A stretch of 64,000 nucleotides of DNA, from the NCBI RefSeq assembly GCF_003202035.1, contig NZ_QJKC01000008.1, positions 1 through 64,000 on the forward strand, written 5' to 3'. Under the pieces are notes generated by a model that was given only the letters and a program-made list of their open reading frames with translations, had not been told where the DNA came from and searched no databases. This document shows, piece by piece, positions 9,673 to 18,566 of this stretch (within the stretch, counting starts at the first letter, position 1; each line of letters starts with the position of its first letter). The position numbers and the translations under genes were made by a program. Origin of the DNA: Aquitalea magnusonii. GTDB taxonomy: Bacteria; Pseudomonadota; Gammaproteobacteria; Burkholderiales; Chromobacteriaceae.

Positions 9673-12483
9673 TTACTCCTCCGGCAGCAAGTAGCCCTTG
9701 GCCAGCAGGCCGGCAAACTCCTCGGGCGGCATCGGCTTGGCCAGCAGATAGCCCTGGATCAGGTCACAGCCTTCCTGCTTGAGGAAGCGCCACTGATCGA
9801 TGGTTTCCACGCCTTCGGCCACCACCTGCATATTGAGGTTTTTCGCCATGTTGATGATGGCGCGGGCAATGGCCGAGTCGTCGGCGTCATTGGGAATGTC
9901 GCGTACGAAAGAGCGGTCGATCTTCAGCTTGTCCGCCTTGAAGCGCTTGAGATAGGACAGGCTGGAATAGCCGGTGCCGAAGTCATCGATGGACAGCTGC
10001 AAGCCCATGCCCTTGATGCTGTCAATGGCCTGCAAGGTGCTGGTCACGTCTTCCATGATCACGCTTTCCGTCACCTCGACGTCCAGCATGTCGGCGGACA
10101 GACCGTGGCTGCGCAAGGCGGTTTCCAGTACCTCGGCCAGATCCTGCTGGCGGAACTGCAAGGCTGACAGATTGACGGCCAGCGACATCTTGGGCAGCCC
10201 CTGGCCATGCCACAGCGCCAGCTGGCGGCAGGCTTCGCGGATGACCCAGTTGCCGATCTGCACGATAAAGCCGCGTTCCTCGGCCACCTCGATAAAGCGG
10301 GCCGGCCCCAGAATGCCCAGCGAGGGGTGATTCCAGCGGATCAGCGCCTCGGCCCCGGTGATGCGGCCATCGGCCATGGCCACTTGCGGCTGGTAATGCA
10401 GGATGAACTCGTTGCGCTCCAGCGCAAAACGCAGCTGGCTTTCGATGGCCAGAATCTCACGCGCCCGCGCGTTGAGGTCGGCCGTGTAGAACTTGTAGCT
10501 GTTACGGCCCGACGACTTGGCGTGGTACATGGCGGCATCGGCATTGCGCACCAGGGTCTCAAAATCGCGGCCGTCATCCGGATACACGCTGATGCCGATG
10601 GACGGCGTGATGGTGATGGTGTGATTGTGCAGCTCGATCGAGGCACCAAATGATTCACGGATACGCTCGGCAGCCAGTGCCGCTTCGCTCGGATCGGATA
10701 TCGCTGGCAGCAGGATGATGAATTCGTCGCCACCTTGCCGCGCCACGGTTTCGCCAGCAGCCAGCGAGGACTTGATGCGGTCGGCCGCCACTTGCAAGAG
10801 GATGTCCCCGGCCGAATGTCCCAGCGACTCGTTCACAGTCTTGAAGCGGTCCAGGTCCAGCAGCAGCAAGGCCATCTGCTCGTTGTCACGGCAGGCATTG
10901 TGAATGGCCAGCTCGACGCGATCATGCATGTGGGCACGGTTGGGCAGGCTGGTCAGCACGTCGAAGTGGGCCAGGAACTGGATGCGTTCGTCGGCAGCCT
11001 TGCGCTCGGTCAGGTCGCTGAAGATGGCCACGTAATGGGTGATTTCCGACAGCGGGTTGCGCACGGCATTGATGGCCAGCCATTCGGGGTAGATTTCGCC
11101 ATTCTTGCGCCGGTTCCAGATTTCGCCCTGCCAGGAGCCCTGGCTATCAATGGCCTGCCACATATTGTTGTAGAAGGCTTCATCATGACGTCCGGAGGAC
11201 AGGATGCTGGTTTTCTGCCCCAGTACCTCCTGCTGCGAATAACCGGTAATTTCGGTAAACGCCTTGTTGACGCTGCGGATGCGCTTGTCGCTGTCGGTGA
11301 TCATGATGCCTTCCACGGTGTTCTCAAACACCTTGGCCGCCAGCTGCACCCGCTCTTCTGCCGCACGTTTTTCCGAAATGTCGCGCACCATGCGCCATAC
11401 CGCATTGATGCGGCCAAAGGCATCGCGCATGGCCACGGTCTTGACGCTGACCGGCACCTGGTTGCTGAAGCGGTTCATGTACACCGCCTCGAATTCGTCG
11501 CAATAACCGAAGCGCAGCACCTTGTTGTCCAGGTTGAAACGTTCCAGCGCCTCGCTCTCCTGCCCCACCAGCGACCAGAAATTCTGCTGTTTGAGCTGGT
11601 CGAGGTTGTAGCACATCAGGTTGAGAAAGGCCGGGTTGGCATCCATCACCTGCCCATCCAGCGAGCTGATGACGATGCCGTCCAGATTGGACCAGAACAG
11701 TTCGCGGTATTTGTTTTCCGAGCGGCGCAGCGCATCTTCCACCTCGCGGCGACGGGAAATGTCCGCCTCCAGCGCCAGTGTCTTGGCTCGCAGCTCGTCA
11801 ATCAGCCGCTTCAGTTCGGAGCGGGTCCATTCCAGATGCTTGCCCAGTTTGCCGATCTCGTCGCGGCGCGCCCAGTAGAAGGGCGACTCCAGCTTGAGTT
11901 CGGCCAGCTGGGTGGCCTGCTCGGTCAGGCTGTGCATGGGGCGCAGGAAACGGGAATGCAGAATGCTCATGATCAGCAGAATGGACAGCACCAGCTGCGC
12001 CACCAGAATCAGCAGGATGTTCTTCACCTGGTTGTGCAGGGCATTGGCCAGATGCTCGGTATCAAACTCCAGCGTCACCTGGCCGATTTCCTCGCCACGA
12101 TAAATCACCGGCTTTTGCACGAAGGACACCCCGCCGACCCGCCGCTCGCTGCGCAAGGCCGACAGGAAGACCTGGTTGGACTGGGTGTCGGTCACGCGGA
12201 TGGACACCACGCGGGCATCTTCCATCACCGAGGAGATCAGCGGGCTGCCCGCCTGCCGGCTCAGGTTCCACAAGGGCTCCTGCATGCCCAGCGCCACGAT
12301 GTCCAGCAGGCGTTTTTCGTCGGTTTCCAGCTGGGCCGTGAGGTTGTCCCGCTGGATATTGATGCTGAGGTAACTGATGATGGAGGCAGGAATCAGCAAG
12401 CCGAGTACCACGGCGATCATGAAGACCGTGCGCAAGGAAAGGCTGGAAGTCACTGGGTTCTTTTCTTCTTGGGATGCCATCAT
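9673..12483 (-). CDS. Membrane sensor with HAMP, two PAS, GGDEF and EAL domains
   Basis: 936 residues. A first membrane helix (~16-38), a periplasmic sensor of about 105 residues, and a second helix (~145-170) are followed by a HAMP segment, two PAS domains (~255-370 and ~380-500, the second with ITGYSQQEVLG), a GGDEF domain with intact GGDEF, and an EAL domain to the end. The EAL part keeps EALIRW, NLS, EVTESVIMED, DDFGTGYSSL, KIDRSFV and EGVET, the metal- and substrate-binding signatures of an active c-di-GMP phosphodiesterase. Cyclase and phosphodiesterase motifs both look intact, so the net direction cannot be read from sequence. Starts at 12483 and 12480 are both ATG; neither has a good ribosome-binding site. 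Confidence 0.9.
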   Translation of the reverse strand: MMASQEEKNPVTSSLSLRTVFMIAVVLGLLIPASIISYLSINIQRDNLTAQLETDEKRLLDIVALGMQEPLWNLSRQAGSPLISSVMEDARVVSIRVTDTQSNQVFLSALRSERRVGGVSFVQKPVIYRGEEIGQVTLEFDTEHLANALHNQVKNILLILVAQLVLSILLIMSILHSRFLRPMHSLTEQATQLAELKLESPFYWARRDEIGKLGKHLEWTRSELKRLIDELRAKTLALEADISRRREVEDALRRSENKYRELFWSNLDGIVISSLDGQVMDANPAFLNLMCYNLDQLKQQNFWSLVGQESEALERFNLDNKVLRFGYCDEFEAVYMNRFSNQVPVSVKTVAMRDAFGRINAVWRMVRDISEKRAAEERVQLAAKVFENTVEGIMITDSDKRIRSVNKAFTEITGYSQQEVLGQKTSILSSGRHDEAFYNNMWQAIDSQGSWQGEIWNRRKNGEIYPEWLAINAVRNPLSEITHYVAIFSDLTERKAADERIQFLAHFDVLTSLPNRAHMHDRVELAIHNACRDNEQMALLLLDLDRFKTVNESLGHSAGDILLQVAADRIKSSLAAGETVARQGGDEFIILLPAISDPSEAALAAERIRESFGASIELHNHTITITPSIGISVYPDDGRDFETLVRNADAAMYHAKSSGRNSYKFYTADLNARAREILAIESQLRFALERNEFILHYQPQVAMADGRITGAEALIRWNHPSLGILGPARFIEVAEERGFIVQIGNWVIREACRQLALWHGQGLPKMSLAVNLSALQFRQQDLAEVLETALRSHGLSADMLDVEVTESVIMEDVTSTLQAIDSIKGMGLQLSIDDFGTGYSSLSYLKRFKADKLKIDRSFVRDIPNDADDSAIARAIINMAKNLNMQVVAEGVETIDQWRFLKQEGCDLIQGYLLAKPMPPEEFAGLLAKGYLLPEE

Positions 12484-12726
12484 TATCAATTATCAAAAAG
12501 CGTTCATGGCGCGGAAAACCCGCTATCAATATTTGGCTGCAAAATTACAGCTCATGTGCTGTCAATCAGATTGATCGCATAATAAGTCAGACCTTTGTCA
12601 GTTATAAGCGATTTTTTCTTTACACGACAGTTTCTGCAACGCGATACCCCGCGCTTGGCCAATTTGCCATGCCCATGGCAGCAGCCTACAATCCACCCCA
12701 TTCCGCATCCCGCAGGACCCGAATCC

Positions 12727-14046
12727 ATGTCGCAGACACAGTATGACACCCTTGTTTCAGCTCGCTGGATCATTACGGTAGAGCAAGACGGCGAGGTACT
12801 GGAAAACCATGCCATCGCCATCAAGGATGGCCAGATCGCCGCCATCATTCCCGCCAGCCAGTGCGCGAGCATCAGCGCCAATCAAAGACTGGAACTGGGT
12901 CACCATGTGCTGATGCCCGGCCTGATCAACCTGCACGGCCACTCCGCCATGACCCTGCTGCGCGGCCTGGCCGACGACAAGGCGCTGATGGACTGGCTGA
13001 ACAATCATATCTGGCCGGCCGAAGGCAAGCACGTTCAGGACGACTTTGTGTTTGATGGTTCCTGCCTGGCCATGGCGGAAATGATCCGTGGCGGCACCAC
13101 CACCATCAACGACATGTACTTCTACCATGCCGCCATGGCCCGTGCCGGCCTGGCATCCGGCATGCGCACCTTTGTCGGCTGCTCCATTCTGGAATTCCCC
13201 ACCAATTACGCCAGCCATGCCGATGAATACATCAGCAAGGGCATGGCGGAGCGGGCTGAGTTCCTGGGTGAAGAGCTGATTACCTTCACCCTGGCCCCGC
13301 ACGCGCCCTACACCGTGTCGGATGCCACCTTCCGCAAGGTGGTGGAGCTGGCCGACAAGCAAGACATGCGCATTCACTGCCACATCCATGAAACCGCGGA
13401 TGAGGTGAACAACAGCGTCAAGGAACTGCAACAACGCCCGCTGGCCCGCCTGCAACAGCTGGGCTTGCTGTCGCCGCGACTGATTGCCGCCCACATGGTG
13501 CATCTGAACGCCGAGGAAATCGACATCGTCGCCCGCCATGGCGTGTCCGTCGCGCACAATCCTGCCTCCAACATGAAGCTGGCCTCCGGCATCGCCCCGG
13601 TGCAGCAACTGCTGGCCGCCGGCGTGGCCGTCGGCATCGGTACCGATGGTGCGGCGTCCAACAACAAGCTGGACATGATGGCCGAAACCCGTCTGGCCGC
13701 CCTGCTGGCCAAGGTGGGTACGCTGGACCCGACCGCCGTGCCGGCAGCCACCGCCATCCGCATGGCCACGCTGAACGGCGCCCGCGCCCTGGGCATTGCC
13801 GACAAGGTGGGTTCGGTCAAGGTGGGCAAACAGGCCGACCTGATCGCCATCGACCTGTCGGCACTGGAAACCGCCCCGGCGTTCGATCCGGTTTCGCATG
13901 TGGTGTATGCCGCCGGCCGCGAACAGGTGAGCCATGTCTGGGTCAAGGGCCGCTGTCTGCTGGATGCCCGCCAGCTGCAGACCCTGGACGAAGCTGCACT
14001 GAAAGCGCGTGGTGAAGACTGGCGCAACCGCATTCTGGCGAGGTAA
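12727..14046 (+). CDS. mtaD: 5-methylthioadenosine/S-adenosylhomocysteine deaminase (TRZ/ATZ amidohydrolase)
   Basis: 439 residues. Amidohydrolase family enzyme deaminating 5'-methylthioadenosine or S-adenosylhomocysteine to the inosyl forms, in methionine/SAM recycling. Metal ligands are seen as H70 and H72 (NLHGHSAM), with later HIHE, the histidine in AAHMVHL, and D in GIGTDGAASNNKLDM; this last motif is typical of the MTA/SAH deaminase branch. Start ATG at 12727 gives the usual N-terminus. ubiG follows after 3 bp, an arrangement also known in pseudomonads. The 243 bp upstream, shared with the divergent c-di-GMP gene, holds no recognised riboswitch. Confidence 0.88.
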   Translation: MSQTQYDTLVSARWIITVEQDGEVLENHAIAIKDGQIAAIIPASQCASISANQRLELGHHVLMPGLINLHGHSAMTLLRGLADDKALMDWLNNHIWPAEGKHVQDDFVFDGSCLAMAEMIRGGTTTINDMYFYHAAMARAGLASGMRTFVGCSILEFPTNYASHADEYISKGMAERAEFLGEELITFTLAPHAPYTVSDATFRKVVELADKQDMRIHCHIHETADEVNNSVKELQQRPLARLQQLGLLSPRLIAAHMVHLNAEEIDIVARHGVSVAHNPASNMKLASGIAPVQQLLAAGVAVGIGTDGAASNNKLDMMAETRLAALLAKVGTLDPTAVPAATAIRMATLNGARALGIADKVGSVKVGKQADLIAIDLSALETAPAFDPVSHVVYAAGREQVSHVWVKGRCLLDARQLQTLDEAALKARGEDWRNRILAR

Positions 14047-14049
14047 GCA

Positions 14050-14751
14050 ATGAGTAATGTAGACGAACTGGAAATCGACAAATTCAGCCAGTTGGCGCAC
14101 AAATGGTGGGACAAGGACAGCGAATTCAAGCCGCTGCATGAAATCAACCCGCTGCGACTGGACTATATCGACGACTTTGCCAGCATCAAGGACCTGAAAG
14201 TCCTCGACGTGGGCTGCGGTGGCGGCATTCTGGCCGAGAGCATGGCCCTGCGCGGCGCGCAGGTCACCGGCATCGATCTGGCCAGGAAATCGCTGAAAGT
14301 GGCACAGCTGCACAGCCTGGAATCGGGCGTGGCCGTGGAATACCGTTGTATCGCCGTGGAAGAGCTGGCCGACGAAGCGCCCGGCAGCTTTGATGTGGTG
14401 ACCTGCATGGAAATGCTGGAGCATGTGCCGGACCCGGAAAGCGTGGTGCGCAGCTGCGCCCGTCTGGTCAAGCCCGGCGGCTGGGTATTCTTCTCCACCC
14501 TCAACCGCAATGCCAAGGCTTATCTGCTGGCGGTGGTGGGCGCAGAATACCTGCTCAACATGCTGCCGCGCGGCACCCACGAATATGCCCGCTTCCTCAA
14601 GCCGTCCGAGCTGTCGCGCATGGCGCGCAATGCCGGGCTGGAAATCAGCAACGTCAGCGGCATGAGCTATAACCCGCTGACCCGCATCTATGCGCTGGGC
14701 GAGGACACCCAGGTCAATTACCTGATGGCCACACGCCGCGCCATGCGGTAA
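14050..14751 (+). CDS. ubiG: Ubiquinone biosynthesis O-methyltransferase UbiG
   Basis: 233 residues, the normal length. SAM-dependent methyltransferase doing both O-methylations in ubiquinone synthesis. Class I SAM motifs are visible: VLDVGCGGG (motif I), GIDLARKSL, and the post-I region [16 protein letters not shown]. The N-terminus (DEIDKF-like, [20 protein letters not shown]) is diagnostic of UbiG. It starts 3 bp after mtaD stops; a GAGG motif at the mtaD stop codon serves as ribosome-binding site, so the two are probably translated from one transcript. Confidence 0.95.
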   Translation: MSNVDELEIDKFSQLAHKWWDKDSEFKPLHEINPLRLDYIDDFASIKDLKVLDVGCGGGILAESMALRGAQVTGIDLARKSLKVAQLHSLESGVAVEYRCIAVEELADEAPGSFDVVTCMEMLEHVPDPESVVRSCARLVKPGGWVFFSTLNRNAKAYLLAVVGAEYLLNMLPRGTHEYARFLKPSELSRMARNAGLEISNVSGMSYNPLTRIYALGEDTQVNYLMATRRAMR

Positions 14752-14771
14752 ACGCAGCGCCTCCGCGCCAG

Positions 14772-14810
14772 ACCCCTGCCCTGCTCCGTGCCGGCCAGGG
14801 GTTTTCTTTT
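14772..14810 (+). terminator. Intrinsic terminator of mtaD-ubiG
   Basis: Arms ACCCCTG (14772-14778) and CAGGGGT (14796-14802) flank an 17-nt loop and are followed by TTTCTTTTT, 20 bp after the ubiG stop. Confidence 0.65.
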
Positions 14811-14838
14811 TCCCGCAGCCCCCTGGCAGATAAAAAAA

Positions 14839-14990
14839 GGCCTTCGCCGCAGCGAAGGCCCCAATCATCCCCCGGTCCAGGACCGGTAAACAACCCGCTA
14901 GATTATGAGAAAACACACCACACCCACAGGTGCACTGCTTGCCTCAGGCAAGTTTGTATAGCCCCATTCCTCGTGTCAGCCATTTCAAAC
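14839..14990 (-). ncRNA. Candidate small RNA ending in a minus-strand intrinsic terminator
   Basis: On the minus strand, hairpin GGCCTTCGC/GCGAAGGCC (14839-14860) is followed directly by TTTTTTTA, a textbook terminator, yet no minus-strand gene ends here. Upstream on the same strand are three more hairpins: CTTGCC/GGCAAG (14938-14952), CACC/GGTG (14921-14932) and CCGGT/ACCGG with a CCUGG loop (14872-14886). A strong promoter is not evident; a TATACA element lies near 14957. The 5' boundary is a guess. It could instead be a bidirectional termination zone. Confidence 0.4.
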
Positions 14991-15190
14991 AAGCGTTTTA
15001 ATCCTAAAGCCTATTCCGAATACAGACAAGGGATTTCCCTAACAAAGCCAAGAAATATCGTCAAAATGCAACAGGCTTTGCCTAAGCTCATCGCGCTGCC
15101 TGACAGCCCAATTGCCTGACAATTCCACATTCCAATTGCCGTGCAGGCCAATATATATGAAAATAATAATATTCGATAATGGAGACGCCG

Positions 15191-15862
15191 ATGACGTTCA
15201 AGGCCAACGACTCGCTTACGGAACAGATCGCCCAATACCTTGGAAAAAAGATCATCCAGGGTGAAATGGCACCGGGCGAGCGGATACAGGAACTGCGCAT
15301 TGCCGCCGAACTTGAGGTCAGCCGCGGCTCGGTACGCGAAGCCTTGCTGATTCTGCAGCGCCGTCATCTGGTGGAAATCTTTCCGCGCCGTGGTGCCGTG
15401 GTGTCCAGCATCTCCGGCCAGGATGTAGGCGATTTTTTCGAGCTGTGGTTCATGCTGCTGGACCGGGTGGTCAGCAATCTGGCCACCAGCTGGAAAAACG
15501 ACGATCTGGCGCGATTTTTCGAGCTGATGACACAGCTGGCCGAATGCCATCGCCAGGATGACATGCCCGGCTATTTTGATAACGGCGTGGAATTCCTGCG
15601 CGCGCTGTACGACTTCTCCAGCAACCGCTACATGAGCGCGGCCCTGCAAGACTTGCTGCCGCTGACCCAGCGCTGCCTCTACGCCATCCTGCGGGCCGGC
15701 AGATCGCAAATGGACCGGACCCAGGCGTTTCTGGAAGACCTGCTGAAAACCATCATTGCCCGCGACACCACCCGCCTGCGCATCATGGTGGCCGAATTTG
15801 GCCAGGACTACAGCAAACTGGCCCAGCAATCCGCCGAGACGCTCGCTGGTAGCACTTGCTGA
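15191..15862 (+). CDS. GntR-family (FadR/FCD type) transcriptional regulator
   Basis: 223 residues from the ATG at 15191, chosen because GGAG lies 6 nt upstream; an in-frame ATG at 15179 overlaps that site. A winged helix-turn-helix at residues ~8-72 (GERIQELRIAAELEVSRGSVREALLIL) is followed by an all-helical FCD-type domain. The usual FCD metal histidines are not obvious, so ligand type is unclear. It stands alone between terminators; its target is unknown. Confidence 0.8.
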   Translation: MTFKANDSLTEQIAQYLGKKIIQGEMAPGERIQELRIAAELEVSRGSVREALLILQRRHLVEIFPRRGAVVSSISGQDVGDFFELWFMLLDRVVSNLATSWKNDDLARFFELMTQLAECHRQDDMPGYFDNGVEFLRALYDFSSNRYMSAALQDLLPLTQRCLYAILRAGRSQMDRTQAFLEDLLKTIIARDTTRLRIMVAEFGQDYSKLAQQSAETLAGSTC

Positions 15863-15888
15863 ACACTGCTCAACTTATCAATCACAAA

Positions 15889-15911
15889 GGCCGCTCACCG
15901 AGCGGCCTTTT
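15889..15911 (+). terminator. Terminator between the GntR gene and folA
   Basis: GGCCGCTC (15889-15896), loop ACC, GAGCGGCC (15900-15907), then TTTT. Lies between convergent genes. Confidence 0.7.
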
Positions 15912-15929
15912 GCTTGGCATGGCTACCAT

Positions 15930-16424
15930 TCAGCCCGGCTTGCGCTGATAGTCGACAAAGGCATACTGCAGCCCCTTGTCGCTGGTGAAACTGCTACGCG
16001 CCACTTCCTGCCAATCAGCCGTGCTCACCTCCGGGAAACAGGCGTCGCCATCAAAATCGGCATCAATCTCGGTCAGCCGCAGAGCATCTGCCAATGCCAT
16101 CGCCTGACGGTACAAATCGGCACCGCCAATCAGGCAGACTTCCGCCACACCATCGGCCATCGCCAGCGCCTGCTCCAGCGAATGGGCCACTTCGACGCCA
16201 TCGGCCTGCCAGTCTGACTGGCGGGTAATCACGATATTGCGCCGTCCCGGCAGCGGGCGGCCAATCGAATCGTAGGTTTTGCGCCCCATCAGCACCGGCT
16301 TGCCCAAGGTCACCGCCTTGAAGTGCTTGAGGTCTTCCGGCAAATGCCAGGGCAAGGTGTTGTTGATGCCGATCACGCCATTGCGGGCCTTGGCCGCCAC
16401 CAGGGTCAGGACAGGCTTGCTCAT
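15930..16424 (-). CDS. folA: Dihydrofolate reductase
   Basis: 164 residues. NADPH-dependent reduction of dihydrofolate to tetrahydrofolate, which regenerates the cofactor consumed by ThyA. Diagnostic sequence: [20 protein letters not shown] with the active-site acidic residue, [16 protein letters not shown] (NADPH site), [10 protein letters not shown] and a C-terminal Tyr/Phe-rich strand. Its ATG overlaps the thyA stop by 4 nt (ATGA), so the two genes are translationally coupled. Confidence 0.96.
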   Translation of the reverse strand: MSKPVLTLVAAKARNGVIGINNTLPWHLPEDLKHFKAVTLGKPVLMGRKTYDSIGRPLPGRRNIVITRQSDWQADGVEVAHSLEQALAMADGVAEVCLIGGADLYRQAMALADALRLTEIDADFDGDACFPEVSTADWQEVARSSFTSDKGLQYAFVDYQRKPG

Positions 16425-17215
16425 ACCGCCACCGCTCCCTTGATGTGCGGATGGGGGTCGTAGCCCTCCAGCGTGAAATCATCGAAGGTGAAGGCAAACA
16501 GATCCGTCACCGCCGGGTTGATCTTCATCTGCGGCAGCGGGCGCGGTTCGCGGCTCAGCTGCAGGCGGGTCTGTTCCAGATGATTGCTGTACAGGTGGGC
16601 ATCACCCAGCGTGTGCACGAAATCGCCGGGCTTGAGGCCGCACACTTGCGCCACCATCATGGTGAGCAAGGCATAGGATGCGATATTGAAGGGCACGCCC
16701 AGGAAGATGTCGGCCGAGCGCTGATACAGCTGGCAGGACAGCTTGCCATCGGCCACATAGAACTGGAACAGGCTGTGGCACGGCGGCAGCGCCATTTCAT
16801 CCACCAGCGCCGGGTTCCAGGCCGACACGATCAAGCGGCGCGAATCCGGATTGCGCTTGATCATCTCCACCACATTGCTGATCTGGTCGATATGGCGGCC
16901 ATCCGGTGCCGGCCAGCTACGCCACTGGTAGCCGTACACCGGGCCCAGGTCGCCGTTTTCATCGGCCCACTCATCCCAGATCGATACCCCGTTTTCCTTC
17001 AGGTAGCGGATATTGGTGTCGCCGGAGAGAAACCACAGCAGTTCGTGAATGATGGAGCGCAGATGGCACTTCTTGGTGGTGACCAGCGGAAAACCCTGCT
17101 GCAGGTCGAAACGCATCTGGTAGCCGAATACCGAGCGGGTGCCGGTGCCGGTGCGGTCGGACTTGTCATGGCCATGTTCCAGCACATGGCGCATCAGGTC
17201 GAGGTACTGTTGCAT
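16421..17215 (-). CDS. thyA: Thymidylate synthase
   Basis: 264 residues from the ATG at 17215 (MQQYLDLM), exactly the E. coli length; an ATG four codons earlier (17227) has no ribosome-binding site. Converts dUMP to dTMP using methylene-tetrahydrofolate. The catalytic Cys is C146 in LPPCHS, followed by the conserved [18 protein letters not shown] and the C-terminal ...IKGAVAV. First gene of a thyA-folA operon. Confidence 0.96.
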   Translation of the reverse strand: MQQYLDLMRHVLEHGHDKSDRTGTGTRSVFGYQMRFDLQQGFPLVTTKKCHLRSIIHELLWFLSGDTNIRYLKENGVSIWDEWADENGDLGPVYGYQWRSWPAPDGRHIDQISNVVEMIKRNPDSRRLIVSAWNPALVDEMALPPCHSLFQFYVADGKLSCQLYQRSADIFLGVPFNIASYALLTMMVAQVCGLKPGDFVHTLGDAHLYSNHLEQTRLQLSREPRPLPQMKINPAVTDLFAFTFDDFTLEGYDPHPHIKGAVAV

Positions 17216-17393
17216 GCTGCCATCCATTCATAAGAATCGGCCGATTGTACCGCAGGCAGCCGCAAATCGTCGCATCGGCCTGTGCTGTATAAACGGCAGG
17301 GAGAATACCCATGATGCCAAATCGGACTGGCCGGCCGCCCCCGGCATACGCTACCATCCGCTTTAAAATACAACGTCAGAAAACTGGGGCTCA

Positions 17394-18560
17394 ATGGCAG
17401 AAGATTCCGATCTCGAACGGACCGAACCCGCGTCAGCCAAACGGCTGCAAACCGCGCGGGACGACGGCAATATCCCGCGCTCGCGAGAATTGTCCACGTT
17501 CGCTATCACCATGACCGGAGTCGCACTGCTGATGACACTGGGCGGCAAGCTGGCCGGTGGCATCATGCTGATGATGAAACAGCTGCTGATTTTCGATCAG
17601 CACACGGTGCAACAGGCCGAACCGGCCATCGTCCGCTTCAAGGAAGCGCTGTTCTCCATGCTGTGGCAGCTGCTGCCCATCTTCGGCGGGCTGGCACTGG
17701 TGGCGGTGGTCACCCCCATCCTGATCGGTGGCTGGAACTTCACCCTGGCCCCGCTGGAGCCCAAGCTGACCAAGCTGAACCCGGCCAGCGGCATCAAGCG
17801 CATCCTCTCGCTCAACTCGGCCACCGAGGCCCTGAAGGCCATCCTCAAGAGCATGCTGATTGGCGGCGTGGCGGTCTGGATCATCTGGCGCGAGCGCGCC
17901 GACATCCTTGGCCTGCTGTCCATGCCGCTGGAAACCGGCATCATCAAGATGACCGACATGCTGGTCACCACCTTTTTCACGGTCACCGCCGCCATGCTGA
18001 TGCTGGTGGTGATCGACGTGCCCTTCCAGCTGTGGAACTACCACAAGCAACTGCGCATGACCAAGGAAGAGATCAAGCAGGAATACAAGGAAATGGAAGG
18101 CTCGCCCGAGGTCAAGGGCCGTATCCGCCAGCTGCAACGGGAAGCCGCGCGCAAGCGCATGATGGCAGAAATCCCCAAGGCCAATGTCATCGTCACCAAC
18201 CCGACCCACTATGCGGTGGCGCTGAAATACGAAGAAGGCATGCAGGCACCGCAGATTGTCGCCATGGGCACGCTGAGGCTGGCGGAAAAGATCATCGCCA
18301 CCGGCAAGGAGCACAAGGTCACCGTGATGCGCTCACCCAGTTTTGCCCGGGCGCTGTATTTCCATGGCGAATTGGGCCGGGAAATCCCCGCCAGGCTGTA
18401 TACTGCGGCAGCGCAGATCCTGGCTTATGTCTACCAGTTGAAAGCCTATGAATACAACGGCGGCCTGGCCCCGGTCTACCCTGACCAGCTGGATGTTCCC
18501 GCCGACCTTGACCCGGAAAGCAAACGCCAGCAAGATGCGGCCCCGAAAGCGAGACAGTAA
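17394..18560 (+). CDS. flhB: Flagellar type III export switch protein FlhB
   Basis: 388 residues. Inner-membrane export-gate component that switches substrate class from rod/hook to filament. The N-terminus carries the family motif TEPASAKRLQTARDDGNIPRSRE; four membrane helices follow (~31-55, ~88-110, ~145-165, ~185-210) and a cytoplasmic C-terminal domain. The self-cleavage site NPTH is at residues 269-272, the same position as in enteric FlhB. A TAAAAT box lies about 25 bp upstream of the ATG, but no sigma-54 site is apparent. flhA begins 6 bp downstream. Confidence 0.96.
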   Translation: MAEDSDLERTEPASAKRLQTARDDGNIPRSRELSTFAITMTGVALLMTLGGKLAGGIMLMMKQLLIFDQHTVQQAEPAIVRFKEALFSMLWQLLPIFGGLALVAVVTPILIGGWNFTLAPLEPKLTKLNPASGIKRILSLNSATEALKAILKSMLIGGVAVWIIWRERADILGLLSMPLETGIIKMTDMLVTTFFTVTAAMLMLVVIDVPFQLWNYHKQLRMTKEEIKQEYKEMEGSPEVKGRIRQLQREAARKRMMAEIPKANVIVTNPTHYAVALKYEEGMQAPQIVAMGTLRLAEKIIATGKEHKVTVMRSPSFARALYFHGELGREIPARLYTAAAQILAYVYQLKAYEYNGGLAPVYPDQLDVPADLDPESKRQQDAAPKARQ

Positions 18561-18566
18561 TCCCGC

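Noticed and set aside
10735-12582. 615-codon plus-strand frame
   Set aside because: Antisense to the GGDEF-EAL gene, whose domains are unmistakable.
12560-12726. SAM/SAH riboswitch before mtaD
   Set aside because: I could not find a conserved core or a terminator/anti-terminator pair.
12757-14916. 719-codon minus-strand frame
   Set aside because: Antisense to mtaD and ubiG, both of which have full catalytic motifs; high GC gives long shadow frames.
17228-17393. Sigma-54 promoter of flhB
   Set aside because: No TGGCA-N7-TTGC-like element; only a weak TAAAAT box is visible.
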